Assembly (NCBI GenBank): GCA_009760855.2 | Contig: WPIO01000172.1 | Span: 441,001-505,000, forward strand | Source of the DNA: Cristatella mucedo | Taxonomy: Eukaryota > Bryozoa > Phylactolaemata > Cristatellidae | Reading direction: 5' to 3' | DNA: 64,000 bases | Part shown: positions 44,841-53,519 of the stretch, piece by piece | How positions within the stretch are numbered: position 1 is the first letter of the stretch | Layout: each line of letters opens with the position of its first letter | Program-made: the position numbers and the translations under genes | Notes under the pieces: model-generated | Told to the model about the DNA's origin: nothing | The model's database searches: none | The model's input: only the letters and a program-made list of their open reading frames with translations

Positions 44841-45197
44841 ATGTCGACATCTGAAGTAACTGATTCCAGTCTTGCCACATCTGCAACTCTGCTGAAAGCA
44901 TATGTTGACTACCTTGTAAAGTCTAGAATGACTGCTTATGATCAACAGACACTCGACTCAGATATCTCAATTATGACAGATACATCTGTAAAAAAGTTTT
45001 ATATTGATGAGTGTGACATTGAAGCACAAAAGGTAATCGATTCTGGAATGGCAAGTATAACAAGTGACCTTGAAGCAACAGTTAGAACTAAAGTTGATAC
45101 TCTTCTTGATACACCTGGAGAAATCTCTAGTTATACAACATGGATTGCTAGCCAGCTACCGACACTTTCAACAGTTATCTCAGGCGTTGCAAAATGA
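44841..45197 (+). CDS. Hypothetical viral protein (118 aa)
   Basis: Starts MSTSEVTDSSLATSATLLK after 'agtataggaa'. Mostly helical and acidic, no transmembrane segment. Its TGA overlaps the ATG of the next frame (ATGA), indicating coupled neighbours. No family recognised. Confidence 0.6.
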   Translation: MSTSEVTDSSLATSATLLKAYVDYLVKSRMTAYDQQTLDSDISIMTDTSVKKFYIDECDIEAQKVIDSGMASITSDLEATVRTKVDTLLDTPGEISSYTTWIASQLPTLSTVISGVAK

Positions 45198-45374
45198 AAC
45201 CAGATATCTCTGGAATTGTTAAGGATGAATGTTATGCAATTCTACCTGATATATCTGATGGAACTAGTGCTAGACAAAAAGCAACTTGCTGCTCTAGCCG
45301 CTCCAGTTGCCTCAGAGGTTGTTGCAGATCCGAATGTACCAGTTTCTGATACAATTCCAACAACCACACTGTAA
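45194..45374 (+). pseudogene. Short viral gene, frameshifted
   Basis: Begins MKPDISGIVKDECY at an ATGA overlap with the previous gene. The frame is lost near 45,275-45,285 ('ctagacaaaaagc'). The neighbouring frame then runs with coding-like Ala/Val/Pro-rich residues (APVASEVVADPNVPVS) to a TAA at 45,372-45,374. Unknown function. Confidence 0.5.
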
Positions 45375-45393
45375 ATAATTTATTTATATAGAA

Positions 45394-45762
45394 ATGAATG
45401 TAGAAACTAGAAGTAAAGATTGTCTAACAGTTGCACAAGGACAACAGACTATAAAAATTTGCTCATATCCCATGGGAAGAATTGAAGATATTAGGAGTAC
45501 ATTATTAGAAGCAATAAAATTAGTTTTAGAGTACAAAGCTTTAAGAGTAAATCGTCCAGAAAAAGAAATGTCATATATATTTAAAAAAGTTAGAGATGGA
45601 TCAATCTTTTCAGAGTATCTTAAAGATTTAAAAATAGATAAAATAAATAGTCTTAAATCAGAAGCATACTCTAAAAAAATTGAGTTAACAAAACAACTAA
45701 CAGGAAAAGAATATAGTATGCCAACAGAGTTTATTAAAGAAAGCTTATATTGGAAAGTTTAA
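45394..45762 (+). CDS. Hypothetical viral protein (122 aa)
   Basis: Starts MNVETRSKDCLTVAQGQQ after 'tttatatagaa'. Lys-rich, with an N-terminal beta-like part and a helical C-terminal half. Intact frame. It converges with, and overlaps by 4 nt, the minus-strand gene ending at 45,759. No family recognised. Confidence 0.6.
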   Translation: MNVETRSKDCLTVAQGQQTIKICSYPMGRIEDIRSTLLEAIKLVLEYKALRVNRPEKEMSYIFKKVRDGSIFSEYLKDLKIDKINSLKSEAYSKKIELTKQLTGKEYSMPTEFIKESLYWKV

Positions 45763-46082
45763 CTATATTGACTTAAAACATCAGCTAAAGTAATTTCAAT
45801 TATATCTGAAGCACTTGGAGTTATCATATTACTATAATTTAAAACAGGAAAATTTATAGTTATGAAAATATTATTAGGATAAACATCGAACTGTGTTATA
45901 TAATCACTTGATAATAACATATAATTATTTTCAACTCCCTAATAAGTGATATTAAGAAAATTAGAAACAAAAAAATTTGGTGAGTAAATTTTGTGATAAT
46001 AATCTCTAACTATAAAACTTCCTACATTACCAATATTTAAATTTAATTCCATTTTAACATCAAAATATTTTACTCTAGTCAT
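45759..46082 (-). pseudogene. Viral gene of unknown function with an internal stop
   Basis: Minus-strand frame of about 107 codons starting MTRVKYFDVKMELNLNIG. It is interrupted by one in-frame TAG near its middle (about 45,940) and ends DVLSQYS. Beta-rich composition (alternating Ile/Asn/Phe/Tyr), placed directly downstream of the fibre-like genes, so it may be another part of the spike (inference). Confidence 0.5.
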
Positions 46083-46103
46083 ATTTACATCCTTTAATAT
46101 AAT

Positions 46104-46754
46104 CTATTTTTCAGTTATTTGTTTCGCTGTAACACTTAAGAATGAATAACTTTCTCCAAAAATTGTTAAAGGCATAAAGGACTTTCAGCATCCACATCAC
46201 AAAGATCTTTCATTCTCAATTTTAATTTTGAATAATATATTGGTATTTTTCTTATATCAGATATTCTAGCTAAGTAATAGTCTCTATTGTAATATAGATC
46301 ACTATTAAAACCTGACAGATTTTCTATCTTACTGAAACTCAAAGAACCTGCATCAATTTGTGGAGGGCTACCACGAAAAAAATCTATAAATATTATCATT
46401 TGCTAGATATATATTAAAAACATCAACTAATTTTTTACCATTATTTCTTTCACCTACAGCTATTAGTTCATTAACTGCTAAATTACCATTTACTGCGAAA
46501 TCTGCCTTAGTATCAACGTACTCTTTAGTTGCAATATCATTATCTTTTATCGGAGCTAGTACATTAACATATTTTTTTGAGTTTGCGGATATGTTTCCTC
46601 TTATTACTTGGTCTGCATCTTTTCTTACATAGTTGTTATCAGCAAATGATTTTCCAACAGCTTCTAAAGGATCTACATTACTTCCAAGATTTACTATTCT
46701 ATTTTTAGACATATCCAATGTTCCAATCATTTGTAAATCTTTTCTGCTTAGCAT
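46104..46754 (-). pseudogene. Fibre-like protein C, frameshifted
   Basis: Starts MLSRKDLQMIGTLDMSKNRI and has the signatures of trimeric phage/viral fibres: LDMSKNRIVNLG, then ATKEYVDTKADF. The opening frame runs to 46,368. A homopolymer run (AAAAAAA on the plus strand near 46,376-46,382) coincides with a shift to the frame that carries a further 70 codons. A second shift occurs near 46,175, and the coding-like sequence ends at a TAG at 46,104-46,106. The ATG overlaps the TAA of the preceding gene (TAATG). Role inferred: host attachment. Confidence 0.6.
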
Positions 46755-47020
46755 TATGCTATTGCTATATAAACAGTAACATTTATTTCTCTATCTAACA
46801 AACTTGATCCAGATATAAAAGTAGAACTAGCAACTATTTGTTTACTATCATCTAACATATAGCTACCATACAATTGATCAGCCTGTGCTGTTAATGTTGC
46901 TGGCGGAGGCATAAGTACTTTTGTCATTCCAGAAACTTCATACACCACTCCAATAACAAATAAACCTCTTTGAATTGCAATGTTGTTAATGTTAGCATTC
47001 CATCTACTCGCATCATCCAT
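46754..47020 (-). CDS. Fibre-associated viral protein B (88 aa)
   Basis: MDDASRWNANINNIAIQR to INVTVYIAIA; beta-rich and intact. It overlaps the end of fibre gene A (ATGATG junction) and the start of fibre gene C (TAATG), so the three form a tightly packed unit. No named family; a fibre knob, chaperone or second spike subunit is possible. Confidence 0.55.
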   Translation of the reverse strand: MDDASRWNANINNIAIQRGLFVIGVVYEVSGMTKVLMPPPATLTAQADQLYGSYMLDDSKQIVASSTFISGSSLLDREINVTVYIAIA

Positions 47021-47842
47021 CTATTCCAGCAACTCTTAAATTATCTATCATATATGTGCAGGTTCCATCAATATTTATAACTAAAAGAAGAGTACCAGAT
47101 ACACCATAAGTGTCGTCACTAGTTAACTCTAAAAACGTTCCAGTAGTATTAGAACACCATACAATATTGGATACTGTTGAAAGTTTGCTACTGAACCAGC
47201 AACAAAAGTTTTATAAGGTGTTGCATATCCAATTATATTTCCTTGCTGATTAAAGACTGCAATATCTGCAGGAGTTGTTTTCAATGTAAAACTTTCTGCT
47301 CCTGTTCCATTTACATCAATATTAAATATGTTTAATGGAACAATAATTGAATCATTTGTAAAACCATTAAGTCTTAAGTACAAAGTAGAGCATTTATAAG
47401 AATCAACAGATTGCTTTGTTACAACACCTGAATTTTTCAAAGAGGTAATTCTGTTTGATCCTAGATCAAGAGTACTATTAGAGTTACCATTGAAAACTTG
47501 AGACATACTTTTAAATAATCCATAGTTTATTACTTTGTAAGGTCGAGAATCTTGATAGACTGTTCCATTAGCAGATCTTCCAGATATTCCTTTAACATTT
47601 TTACAATTCAACTGGGATAGCATTTTTGCGCTATTCTTTGTAAGTAAGTCAGTTAAGTTAGAAACAGAAGCTATTTCTCCTGAAACATTAGTTGCTACAG
47701 TATTAAAAAAGTCTGAATTGAGAGCATAATCTAATCTTATTGCATCTCCATCATTTACTGGAAAACCAAGATTTGTTATACCATTTCCATCAACATCAAG
47801 GTCGCTAAAAATATTACCATTAATCTTACTAATATTATCCAT
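47013..47842 (-). pseudogene. Fibre-like protein A, frameshifted near the C-terminus
   Basis: Starts MDNISKINGNIFSDLDVDG. Shaft-like repeats of the form L-D-x-x-x-N-x-I-T-x-L-G recur (DVDGNGITNLGFPVNDGDAI; LDLGSNRITSLKNSG), as in phage tail fibres and adenovirus-type spikes. The start is chosen at 47,842, only 10 bp from the divergent gene at 47,853, because TATATA lies between. A frameshift near 47,170 diverts the frame to a stop at 47,129. The adjoining frame continues beta-rich coding to a TGA at 47,013-47,015. Attachment role inferred. Confidence 0.65.
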
Positions 47843-47852
47843 TCTTATATAT
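47843..47852. promoter_or_regulatory. 10-bp shared promoter-like element between divergent genes
   Basis: TCTTATATAT-like sequence separates the ATG of the minus-strand fibre gene from the ATG of the plus-strand 329-residue gene. It matches the TATATAGAA-type motif found before the other genes on whichever strand is read. Confidence 0.5.
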
Positions 47853-48842
47853 ATGGAAAAAATAAAATCTGGCTTAGATACAACAAAAGAAGTATTATCA
47901 GGAACAACAACTGCAACTGATCTAGGTTCAAAAGCAATAATAAAAGTAGCTCCAAAGATTGCAGTAAAGCTAAGTCTGAGAGCCTCAAATAGGATTGCAA
48001 CAATTGTTCCAAAAGTTTTGAAGTCATTCAAAGTAATTGGAACTGCAACAAAAGCACTTGGTGGATTTTTATCAAGAATAACAGGAATTGTAGATTTAGG
48101 ATTATTCATAAAAGAGATTGTAGATGATATTGCTTCAGGAAAGTATGGCAATGTATTTTGGAAAACAATTGCAGATAAAAAAGGACTGTCAAAAATGGTG
48201 GCATCATTAGAGGTTGGCTATTACATAAACGAGATTTTGCTAGAAGCAGAAAAAGCTAAATCTGATTGGTACTTAGATTCTAGTAGATTTCTTTCAGAGA
48301 CATTCGGAGAGGAAGTGAGTTGGCATGCTTCACAATTAGATACAAAAACTTGGAGTAAGAACTTTCTTGAAGTAAGATCAGGAGGATTTTTGCCTGCAAT
48401 TTCAGCAATCATAGCAAGTATAGCTTCTATCATTGGAGCAGTTGGCTTAGGAGTTTCTATAGCTGTAACTGTAGCAGGATTGATTAAGAAGATTATTGAC
48501 TCAATAATGTATACTGCAAAAGCTCCAAAAATGGATACTCATGAAGAACGAATGAGTGCTTTGAGTTTACTAAGTGAAAGACTAAAGAATGCAATTACGG
48601 ACATAAAAAATATGATAGAATTACTTGATAGAAACATTGATATCGATTTGAGTGACAAAGTGCAAAACTCAGAGGTGAAAAACAGATTAGATTATTCGGA
48701 AACTGGAAAGCAGTTAGTAGAGGTATCAGGAGTAAGCTATTCGGATGGGTTAAAAGAAGATATAGAAAAAGTAGAAAGTAGTACAATTGGAGGGAAAAAA
48801 GACTTGCAATTATCAAGCAGAGAGTGCAATGCTACTAGCTAA
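47853..48842 (+). CDS. Viral protein with hydrophobic segments, unknown (329 aa)
   Basis: Starts MEKIKSGLDTTKEVLSGT. The N-terminal 60 residues are basic and amphipathic. A hydrophobic stretch near residues 187-212 (ISAIIASIASIIGAVGLG...) looks membrane-inserting and is followed by LIKKIIDSIMY. The C-terminal third is charged and helical. The last codons may be frameshifted at 'gggaaaaaaga' (about 48,793), since the next frame continues for some 20 codons. No family recognised. A membrane-active virion protein or pore former is a guess from hydropathy. Confidence 0.6.
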   Translation: MEKIKSGLDTTKEVLSGTTTATDLGSKAIIKVAPKIAVKLSLRASNRIATIVPKVLKSFKVIGTATKALGGFLSRITGIVDLGLFIKEIVDDIASGKYGNVFWKTIADKKGLSKMVASLEVGYYINEILLEAEKAKSDWYLDSSRFLSETFGEEVSWHASQLDTKTWSKNFLEVRSGGFLPAISAIIASIASIIGAVGLGVSIAVTVAGLIKKIIDSIMYTAKAPKMDTHEERMSALSLLSERLKNAITDIKNMIELLDRNIDIDLSDKVQNSEVKNRLDYSETGKQLVEVSGVSYSDGLKEDIEKVESSTIGGKKDLQLSSRECNATS

Positions 48843-48941
48843 TCTGTTTGCGCAAGGTAAATCACAAGAATAAATATATAATGAAATGATAAAACTAAGA
48901 GATGAATTGAAAAAACGCTGTAAGAATTAAAAGTCTGTATG

Positions 48942-49484
48942 TCAAACTATTTTGTAATCTTCTGTTAAAGTATAAGTAAAGTTTAATCGAGCGAATTGCA
49001 AATGAAAGCGTATTGCAGCAATGTCACGCACTTCAGCAGCTGTAATAGGATTGTCAAAATATCCTAGGTGATATCTAATTCCATCTATTGCAATATGTGC
49101 AATCCACTTTTTATTATGTGAGTTCCAGTTCACACCAATAAATTTTGAAGTGTTATCTTCTCTTATTCCTTTATTTCTATTATTTTCTGATCTAGTTGCT
49201 TCACGCAAATTACAGAAACTATTATTTAGTTTATCGTTATCAATATGATCAAGCTCTTGCATAGGAAACTGTTCTGTCATAATCAACCATGCAATACGGT
49301 GGGCATGGTAAATTTTGCTATCTATTTGTATTTCTCAATAACCACTACGATGAATTGTTCCGGCTTCGCAGCCAGATCTTGCTGTTCCTCTTCTAACTCT
49401 CCAAAATATTTTCCCAGTATCTGGGTTATAGTCGAATAGTTCCATAACTCGGTTTCTAAAAGCACAAACTTCATCATGATTCAT
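48942..49484 (-). pseudogene. HNH endonuclease with AP2 DNA-binding domain, one stop
   Basis: The frame opens MNHDEVCAFRNRVMELFDYN at 49,484 after 'tatatattaagaa'. It has an N-terminal part typical of phage HNH enzymes (FDYNPDTGKIFWR), an in-frame TGA at 49,335-49,337 (codon 50), then the HNH core HRIAWL...LDHIDNDKLNNSFCNLRE. An AP2-like domain follows (FIGVNWNSHNKKWIAHIAI; LGYFDNPITAAEVRDIAA). HNH-AP2 proteins are selfish homing endonucleases in phages and giant viruses. Here it sits between the fibre/membrane block and the PLA2 gene. About 180 codons in all. An ATG at 49,286 could restart only the C-terminal part. Confidence 0.85.
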
Positions 49485-49539
49485 TTCTTAATATATAATA
49501 GTTTTATTTGCCTTCAAATAAAAATTAATTAGTATAGAA

Positions 49540-50313
49540 ATGGAATACCATGAGACAAAGTTGAAGCTGTCAGACAATCAAGTAAATTTATTACATAAGT
49601 CAGATAAACCTATTTCAATCAGATTAAAAAAAGAAGACTTATTAGGCCCTGTTTCTATCTTTGTAACAAAAACACAACTAAACAAAATTGAAAAGTGCAA
49701 ATCTAAAAACACTGGTCTACAATTAAATCTTTCTCTTAAACAACTGAAACTTAATAGAAAAGTTGGCTCGAGCATTGTTGATCTAATAAACAAACTAACT
49801 GGGAATCGCGAAATGCATATACAACTCCCTTCAGGAGTAAATTCTGAATTTGTTCCAAGCGGGTCATTCAACTTTACTGGTCGTTACTCACATGCCGGAC
49901 CAGGAACCAAGTTTACTCAAAGGATTAATGAATCTTATGAAGGCGTGAACGATCTAGATAGATCTGCTTTAGTGCACGATAGTCTATATACCGAAACTTC
50001 ATCAATGACTGAACCTAAAAGAACAGAGATAAGAAACTTGTCCTACTTGGTACTAGCTGAGTCTGCTGCTAGAATTGCTCTTGATCCAAGACAACCAAAT
50101 TATGTTCGTGAAGATGCTAAGACAGTAGCGGCCGTGATGAGCGCGAAAGCTAAGCTTGGACTTGGAATTCTATCCGGCGGAGCTCTAAACGACTCATTTG
50201 CTACTGATTTTCTAAAAGATAAAGTAAGTAATCCTGCTAGCCTAAATAAGATAAACAATTATGCCCGTGGAATAGTTGATAGAATGCTTGATATAACTCG
50301 GAAAAAGATCTAA
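49540..50313 (+). CDS. Virion protein with parvovirus-like phospholipase A2 domain
   Basis: A 257-residue intact frame starting MEYHETKLKLSDNQVNLL after 'agtatagaa'. The N-terminal half is Lys/Leu/Asn-rich. The PLA2 domain starts near residue 108: a calcium-loop-like HAGPGTKF and then the catalytic D..ALVHDSLY (His-Asp pair with the following Tyr), as in parvovirus VP1 and adintovirus PLA2. Such domains break endosomal membranes during entry. A helical C-terminal part ends MLDITRKKI. It diverges from the HNH gene, with starts 55 bp apart. One of the few undamaged genes here. Confidence 0.85.
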   Translation: MEYHETKLKLSDNQVNLLHKSDKPISIRLKKEDLLGPVSIFVTKTQLNKIEKCKSKNTGLQLNLSLKQLKLNRKVGSSIVDLINKLTGNREMHIQLPSGVNSEFVPSGSFNFTGRYSHAGPGTKFTQRINESYEGVNDLDRSALVHDSLYTETSSMTEPKRTEIRNLSYLVLAESAARIALDPRQPNYVREDAKTVAAVMSAKAKLGLGILSGGALNDSFATDFLKDKVSNPASLNKINNYARGIVDRMLDITRKKI

Positions 50314-50346
50314 AAAAATTTAACTTACAAACTAATTTTTATACTT

Positions 50347-50833
50347 TTAAAACTCTGCTGGATTAAAAACTGATCTCTTTGGAGAACCATAAACTTTTAC
50401 TTCGTCAATCTTTAGTCTAATATTTCATCTTGCTTCATTATTATAATACTCTTTTGAAACATAACTTCCATCAAGAATTTCAGTAATACTAAAACCATTT
50501 CCTATTTTCTTAATTACGTCTGCAGGACTAGATACTTTAATTTGTTTATTATTCTCATCAAACATAATGCTAGGTTTCTTTCCAAAATCAAGTCCAATTC
50601 CAATTGTTGACCTTGCACTAGCATCAAATCCCTTGAATTCTAATTGTTCACTCGATCTATCTACAATGTTTTGAATATAAGGAAGTGATTATTCTGTTAT
50701 ATACATCCACGCTAAGATAAGGTTTTGAATCTTTTGAAATTTTCTCTTCAACATGAACGTGTGCAGGCTTTCCTTTAAGGATAACAACTGCAGAATTTTG
50801 GAGGACTACAAATTTCTTTTCTTGATTTTTCAT
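50347..50833 (-). pseudogene. Viral gene of unknown function, frameshifted
   Basis: Starts MKNQEKKFVVLQNSAVVI after 'actatataga' on the minus strand. The opening frame is lost near 50,690, a neighbouring frame continues with coding-like composition, and an in-frame TGA lies near 50,425. It ends NPAEF and TAA. Its position just after the protease gene suggests a virion or processing function; no family recognised. Confidence 0.5.
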
Positions 50834-50861
50834 TCTATATAGTGGAAATATTTTGTTTAAT

Positions 50862-51300
50862 TCAAATTAATAATTGCATGACTGTACCAAAATCGACAAA
50901 TTCCATTAGTTTAAGGAAGATTAAGCACCTCATTCCACAATCCGGTTGATTAAACTTTTGCAGTTGAAAAGTCTGAAAACTTGGTGTAACTCCAAAATAA
51001 TTAATCACTTCTGTCATTGGAGGAGCACCGAACGAATCAAAATAGAAACACCAATCTCCAATTTTTTAAGAGCTACCCAATGATATATTGCTAAATCTGA
51101 TTTACAAGTATTGCAAATAAGGCACTCATTCTGTTCTGGAGAAATTAATTTATCTCTTGCAAATACACCTGAAATTTTTTATATCTAATTCTTTCACACA
51201 GTTATTTATTTCGAGATCAGTTAGTGGTGTACTTTTTACTTTTTTTTTTAAAACTGTTGATAGTTTTTCTTAGTTCAGAAAGTATTTGTTCTTTACTCAT
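50862..51300 (-). pseudogene. Adenain-like cysteine protease (viral maturation protease), broken
   Basis: Maturation protease of the Polinton/adenovirus lineage (Ulp1-like fold). Motifs in order on the minus strand: GVFARDKL, catalytic-His block HWVAL (near 51,065), the YFDSFGAPP block (near 51,020), and the catalytic-Cys block DCGMRCLIFL (near 50,930). A candidate start is the ATG at 51,300 within the upstream frame. Shifts are needed at a T-run (51,239-51,249), near 51,175 (T-run) and near 51,060 (A/T-run). The catalytic residues are present but the gene is broken. It may have been fused to, or translated with, the zinc-ribbon protein just upstream. Confidence 0.8.
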
Positions 51301-51588
51301 CTCACCGCCACCATGAGCCAGAACTCCAGTTCCTAACTTTTTACCATGAGACAAAACTCCAGTACCTAACTTTTTACCATGAGCTAGAACTCCACTACCT
51401 AACTTTTTACCATGAGCTAGAACTCCTTCACCAACAATTCTAAGCTTAACAAACTTTGATTTTTTTCTCTCACAAATCACACAAATTGCTTTAATCATTC
51501 CTCTAAGGCCTTTTGTACTATAAATCTCGATGTATTCCTCATGAATGCTATCTGTTGGCTTCTTACATTTCAAGCAGTAAATTTCCAT
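51217..51588 (-). CDS. Zinc-ribbon protein with four 11-residue repeats
   Basis: A 123-residue frame starting MEIYCLKCKKPTDSIHEE. CxxC (YCLKCKK) and a second CxxC (CVICERKK) form a zinc ribbon. Four tandem copies of GVLAHGKKLGT/S follow, encoded by a 33-bp tandem repeat at about 51,300-51,430. The tail is basic. Proteins with this N-terminal zinc ribbon occur in adintovirus/Polinton genomes, where they are thought to be DNA- or capsid-associated (recalled, not checked). The original frame probably continued into the adenain region, since the stop at 51,217 follows a run of 11 T on the plus strand. Confidence 0.65.
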   Translation of the reverse strand: MEIYCLKCKKPTDSIHEEYIEIYSTKGLRGMIKAICVICERKKSKFVKLRIVGEGVLAHGKKLGSGVLAHGKKLGTGVLSHGKKLGTGVLAHGGGEMSKEQILSELRKTINSFKKKSKKYTTN

Positions 51589-51622
51589 TTCTATATTATA
51601 AAAACTTTTTTTAGTATAGGAA
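51589..51622. promoter_or_regulatory. Divergent promoter region, 34 bp
   Basis: Between the zinc-ribbon gene (minus) and the packaging ATPase (plus). Leftward it reads TATAATATAGAAATG and rightward TTAGTATAGGAAATG, two copies of the element's start-site motif. Confidence 0.55.
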
Positions 51623-52298
51623 ATGTCTCTTCGAGTAAGAGCGTTTAATTTTAGGCAAGATGTGGATACTGGTCATAAAGAACCTTTACCAAATGTTCCA
51701 ATTAGAGCTTTAGATAGTTTTAGGTCCAAGTGGTTCAGGTAAATCACAACTAATCATGAATTGGATATTTTATGGAATGGTTAGTTATGACAGTTAAACA
51801 ATTATTGCTTCAAGTTTAGATCAAAAGTTGTATCGTGGACTTATGTCAATGACAAAAGAAAACAAAGCTTACTCATGGGTGAATGGAATTGATGCTATGC
51901 CAGAAGTAGACTCGTATAAGAACTGCAAGAATGTAGTTGTACTTGATGATTTAATGACTGAGGATCAGACAAAGATACTAGACTATTTCACACGAGAAAG
52001 ACATAAAGGTTTACACATTTTCTACCTTGCTCAAGGATTTACAAATATACCCAGGAGAGAAATTAGAAACAATGTAAATTTAATAGTAATCTTTAAGCAA
52101 AACACAACTGACATTGAGTATATCCGTGATGCATACGTTGGAGATATTGATAAGAAACAATTTAGAGAATGGGTTAACTCTTGCACTAGAAACCGTTTTG
52201 GATATTGTGTAATAGACCTAACTAAGACTGAATCAGAAGGTAGATTTTGGTCTGTTGATTCAGAGGGAAAGCAATTAATGATATTTTTTAATTCTTAA
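51623..52298 (+). pseudogene. A32-like genome-packaging ATPase, broken
   Basis: FtsK/HerA-type DNA-packaging ATPase shared by Polintons and other bamfordviruses. Starts MSLRVRAFNFRQDVDTGH. Walker A GPSGSGKSQL lies near 51,730 in a different frame from the start, so there is a shift near 51,718. TAA at 51,795-51,797 interrupts the frame. Walker B VVVLDDLMTE is near 51,940, then a sensor-type FYLAQGFTN (52,020) and the C-terminal RFGYCVIDLT. About 225 codons overall, normal for the family. Not functional as it stands. Confidence 0.88.
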
Positions 52299-52311
52299 AA
52301 GATATAGTAAA

Positions 52312-52851
52312 ATGTTTAATGGAAAAATGTACTCAAGTGGTAAAAAGCCTTACAAAGGTAGCGTTCAAGAAGCACTTGATTATGAATCTAAACTGCAAAA
52401 CCTGCAAGATCTGAGAGATGCAAACATTCTAGAAAATTCTGGTGAGATGCAAAGAATAGAATCAGAAATAGCTGTAAGAGATGCTGCTGAGTATAGATTA
52501 AATGAGCAAGCATTAGAGAGATCTACTGATAACTCAGGTAAAGTTGTCATTGAGAAACTTAAAAGAGTCAGACCTAAACTTGCTTTACAAATAGAAAACA
52601 AAGAACAACTTCAGAAAGTTTTGCGACAAAAACCAAACATATCAAGTACTATTCAAAAAGCAAGAACAGCTGTTAGTGAAGGAAAGCATAAAAAAGCGAT
52701 TACTATAGCAAATCAAGCAAAGACATATGCAGAAAATCCCGAAATACGAGAAGCTATTGATGTTGCTCAAAAAGGTTTAGCCGAAGAGTTAGATATATTT
52801 CCTACTACTGGCACTCCAAAAAGATCTGTTGTAGTACAAGATTATGATTAA
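52312..52851 (+). CDS. Hypothetical viral protein (179 aa)
   Basis: Starts MFNGKMYSSGKKPYKGSV after 'gatatagtaaa'. Almost entirely helical and highly charged with coiled-coil-like heptads (residues 20-70). The end EELDIFPTTGTP contains short Pro/Thr-rich residues. It follows the ATPase by 13 nt. Intact. Possibly a minor virion or scaffold protein; no family recognised. Confidence 0.6.
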   Translation: MFNGKMYSSGKKPYKGSVQEALDYESKLQNLQDLRDANILENSGEMQRIESEIAVRDAAEYRLNEQALERSTDNSGKVVIEKLKRVRPKLALQIENKEQLQKVLRQKPNISSTIQKARTAVSEGKHKKAITIANQAKTYAENPEIREAIDVAQKGLAEELDIFPTTGTPKRSVVVQDYD

Positions 52852-52860
52852 GCTAAACTA

Positions 52861-53519
52861 ATGGAAATAGTTAAAAATAAGAGGGATATCTACCAAATTA
52901 TGTGACAAGAATAATAAATGAGATGGATAGTACAAATAAAGATTTAAAGTTATATGAGCTAGGACTAAAACTTTACAATGAAAAAATGTATACTAATGAA
53001 AAAGAATTAGAACAAACCGCTCATGATGTCCTTGAATATGCACAGAATTATTTTAGAGATGTTGAACAAAAAGATGAAATAAGTAAAGCATATGAATCAA
53101 AAATTGATAAGAAGAAATATTTACTTGATATTATTGGAGCAAAGAAAACTGGTGGAATATCTAAACCTATAAGAAAGATTGTTGAAAAACTTAGTGAGGA
53201 AAATCTTTCCAATGTTATTTCAGAGCTGGATAAAAAGAAAAAAAGAAGTGTGAAAGAGCAAAGAGTTTTAGATTATTTAAGACCAAAACTTGGCAAAGGA
53301 ATAGAAATAATTCCATTAGTTGTAAAGAATGATTCAGAAGTATTTGACAAGATAGAATTGTGGATTCGTGAGCTTGCTGGTGGAAATACTGGAGTAGTAA
53401 ATTCTATTAGTTCTGCTGTTGATTACCTTGCAAAGTCTAGACAAGTACCAAAGTCATATGTTGCTAAAATAATAAGCTTTTATATGATATATAGAAAATG
53501 TCAGATCTTCTTGGTGTAG
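52861..53519 (+). pseudogene. Hypothetical viral protein (about 215 codons), early frameshift
   Basis: A likely start at 52,861 (MEIVKNKR) is in a different frame from the long open frame, which carries GYLPNYVTRIINEMDS from about 52,884 onward. One shift near 52,880 separates them, unless translation starts internally at 52,902. The rest is helical, Lys/Glu-rich, with a central KKKKRSVKEQ and a conserved-looking C-terminal DYLAKSRQVPKSYVAKI. Its last codons overlap the next gene's start by 22 nt. Function unknown. Confidence 0.5.
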
